A stretch of 64,000 bases of DNA from Eonycteris spelaea (taxonomy: Eukaryota; Chordata; Mammalia; Chiroptera; Pteropodidae), in contig PUFA01000211.1 of NCBI GenBank assembly GCA_003508835.1, positions 1,674,001-1,738,000 of the forward strand, written 5' to 3'. The notes under the pieces were generated by a model. That model made no database searches and had not been told where the DNA came from. It saw only the letters and a list, made by a program, of their open reading frames with translations. Positions 63,993 through 64,000 of the stretch are shown one piece after another. The position numbers and the translations under genes are program-made. How positions within the stretch are numbered: position 1 is the stretch's first letter; each line of letters begins with the position of its first letter.

Positions 63993-64000
63993 GAGGTAGG

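Larger units (their letters stand above)
59905..64000 (-). mobile_element. Large L1 with 3' UTR and ORF2, continuing past the window
   Basis: Its 3' end is at about 59905 (T-run on the plus strand), then the 3' UTR (GTTGACATTCAATATTATTT) as in the half-L1 at 10600. Next come ORF2 landmarks in antisense: CCATAGTGGCTGTACCAATT, CCTTTGCCCATTTTTTAATT, GCCAGTACCATGTTGTTTTG, GATGTCATCTGCAAATAATT and GGTAATGTTGGCTTCATAAA. The frame is broken throughout. It carries a tandem duplication (61003-62125), a hAT insertion (62179-62403) and a TTTTG run at the end. Confidence 0.88.

Overview
This window is a piece of a mammalian nuclear genome: AT-rich, intron-rich, with GT-AG splice sites, CpG-island promoters and many old retrotransposons and DNA transposons. 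I could not confirm the species. One young-looking SINE (49634-49853) joins a tRNA-Val-like head to a 5S rRNA-like body. That architecture is known from fruit bats (Pteropodidae, MEG-TR type), so a megabat is the best guess.

The dominant gene is PRPF4B (PRP4K), on the minus strand. It has 15 coding exons from 53705 (start codon) down to 23447 (stop), a CpG-island promoter at about 53200-53960, and a probable 3' UTR of about 4.3 kb reaching about 19.1 kb. The exons join in consistent phase to a protein of about 1009 residues if one missing base in exon 2 is allowed for. As written, the sequence has a 7-base homopolymer (45689-45695) where the reading frame needs 8, so the literal open reading frame is broken there.

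Convergent to it, on the plus strand at 7789-15827, lies FAM217A, the neighbour expected from human 6p25. All five recognisable exons and most splice sites remain, but many frameshifts and in-frame stops disrupt it. It reads as a unitary pseudogene rather than a processed copy. A CpG island at 4300-5120 sits where its promoter should be. An unassigned spliced-looking open exon lies at 318-549 (+).

Upstream of PRPF4B (53961-64000) there is no recognisable protein gene. It holds a perfect 26-bp inverted repeat next to an RTE-type LINE remnant, an orphan CpG island (about 56520-57060) and a large minus-strand L1 from about 59.9 kb to the window end, which carries an internal tandem duplication and a hAT insertion with target-site duplication.

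Between the FAM217A exons sits a complete 3-kb L1-derived element (10600-13578). It has 5' UTR, ORF1, the first few dozen codons of ORF2 and a 3' UTR, flanked by a target-site duplication, which is the HAL1 (half-L1) layout. I see no CRISPR array, operon, viral genome or other undescribed multi-gene system. The interest lies in the broken neighbour gene, the exon-2 frameshift, the hybrid SINE, the half-L1 and a few unexplained repeats and exon-like segments.
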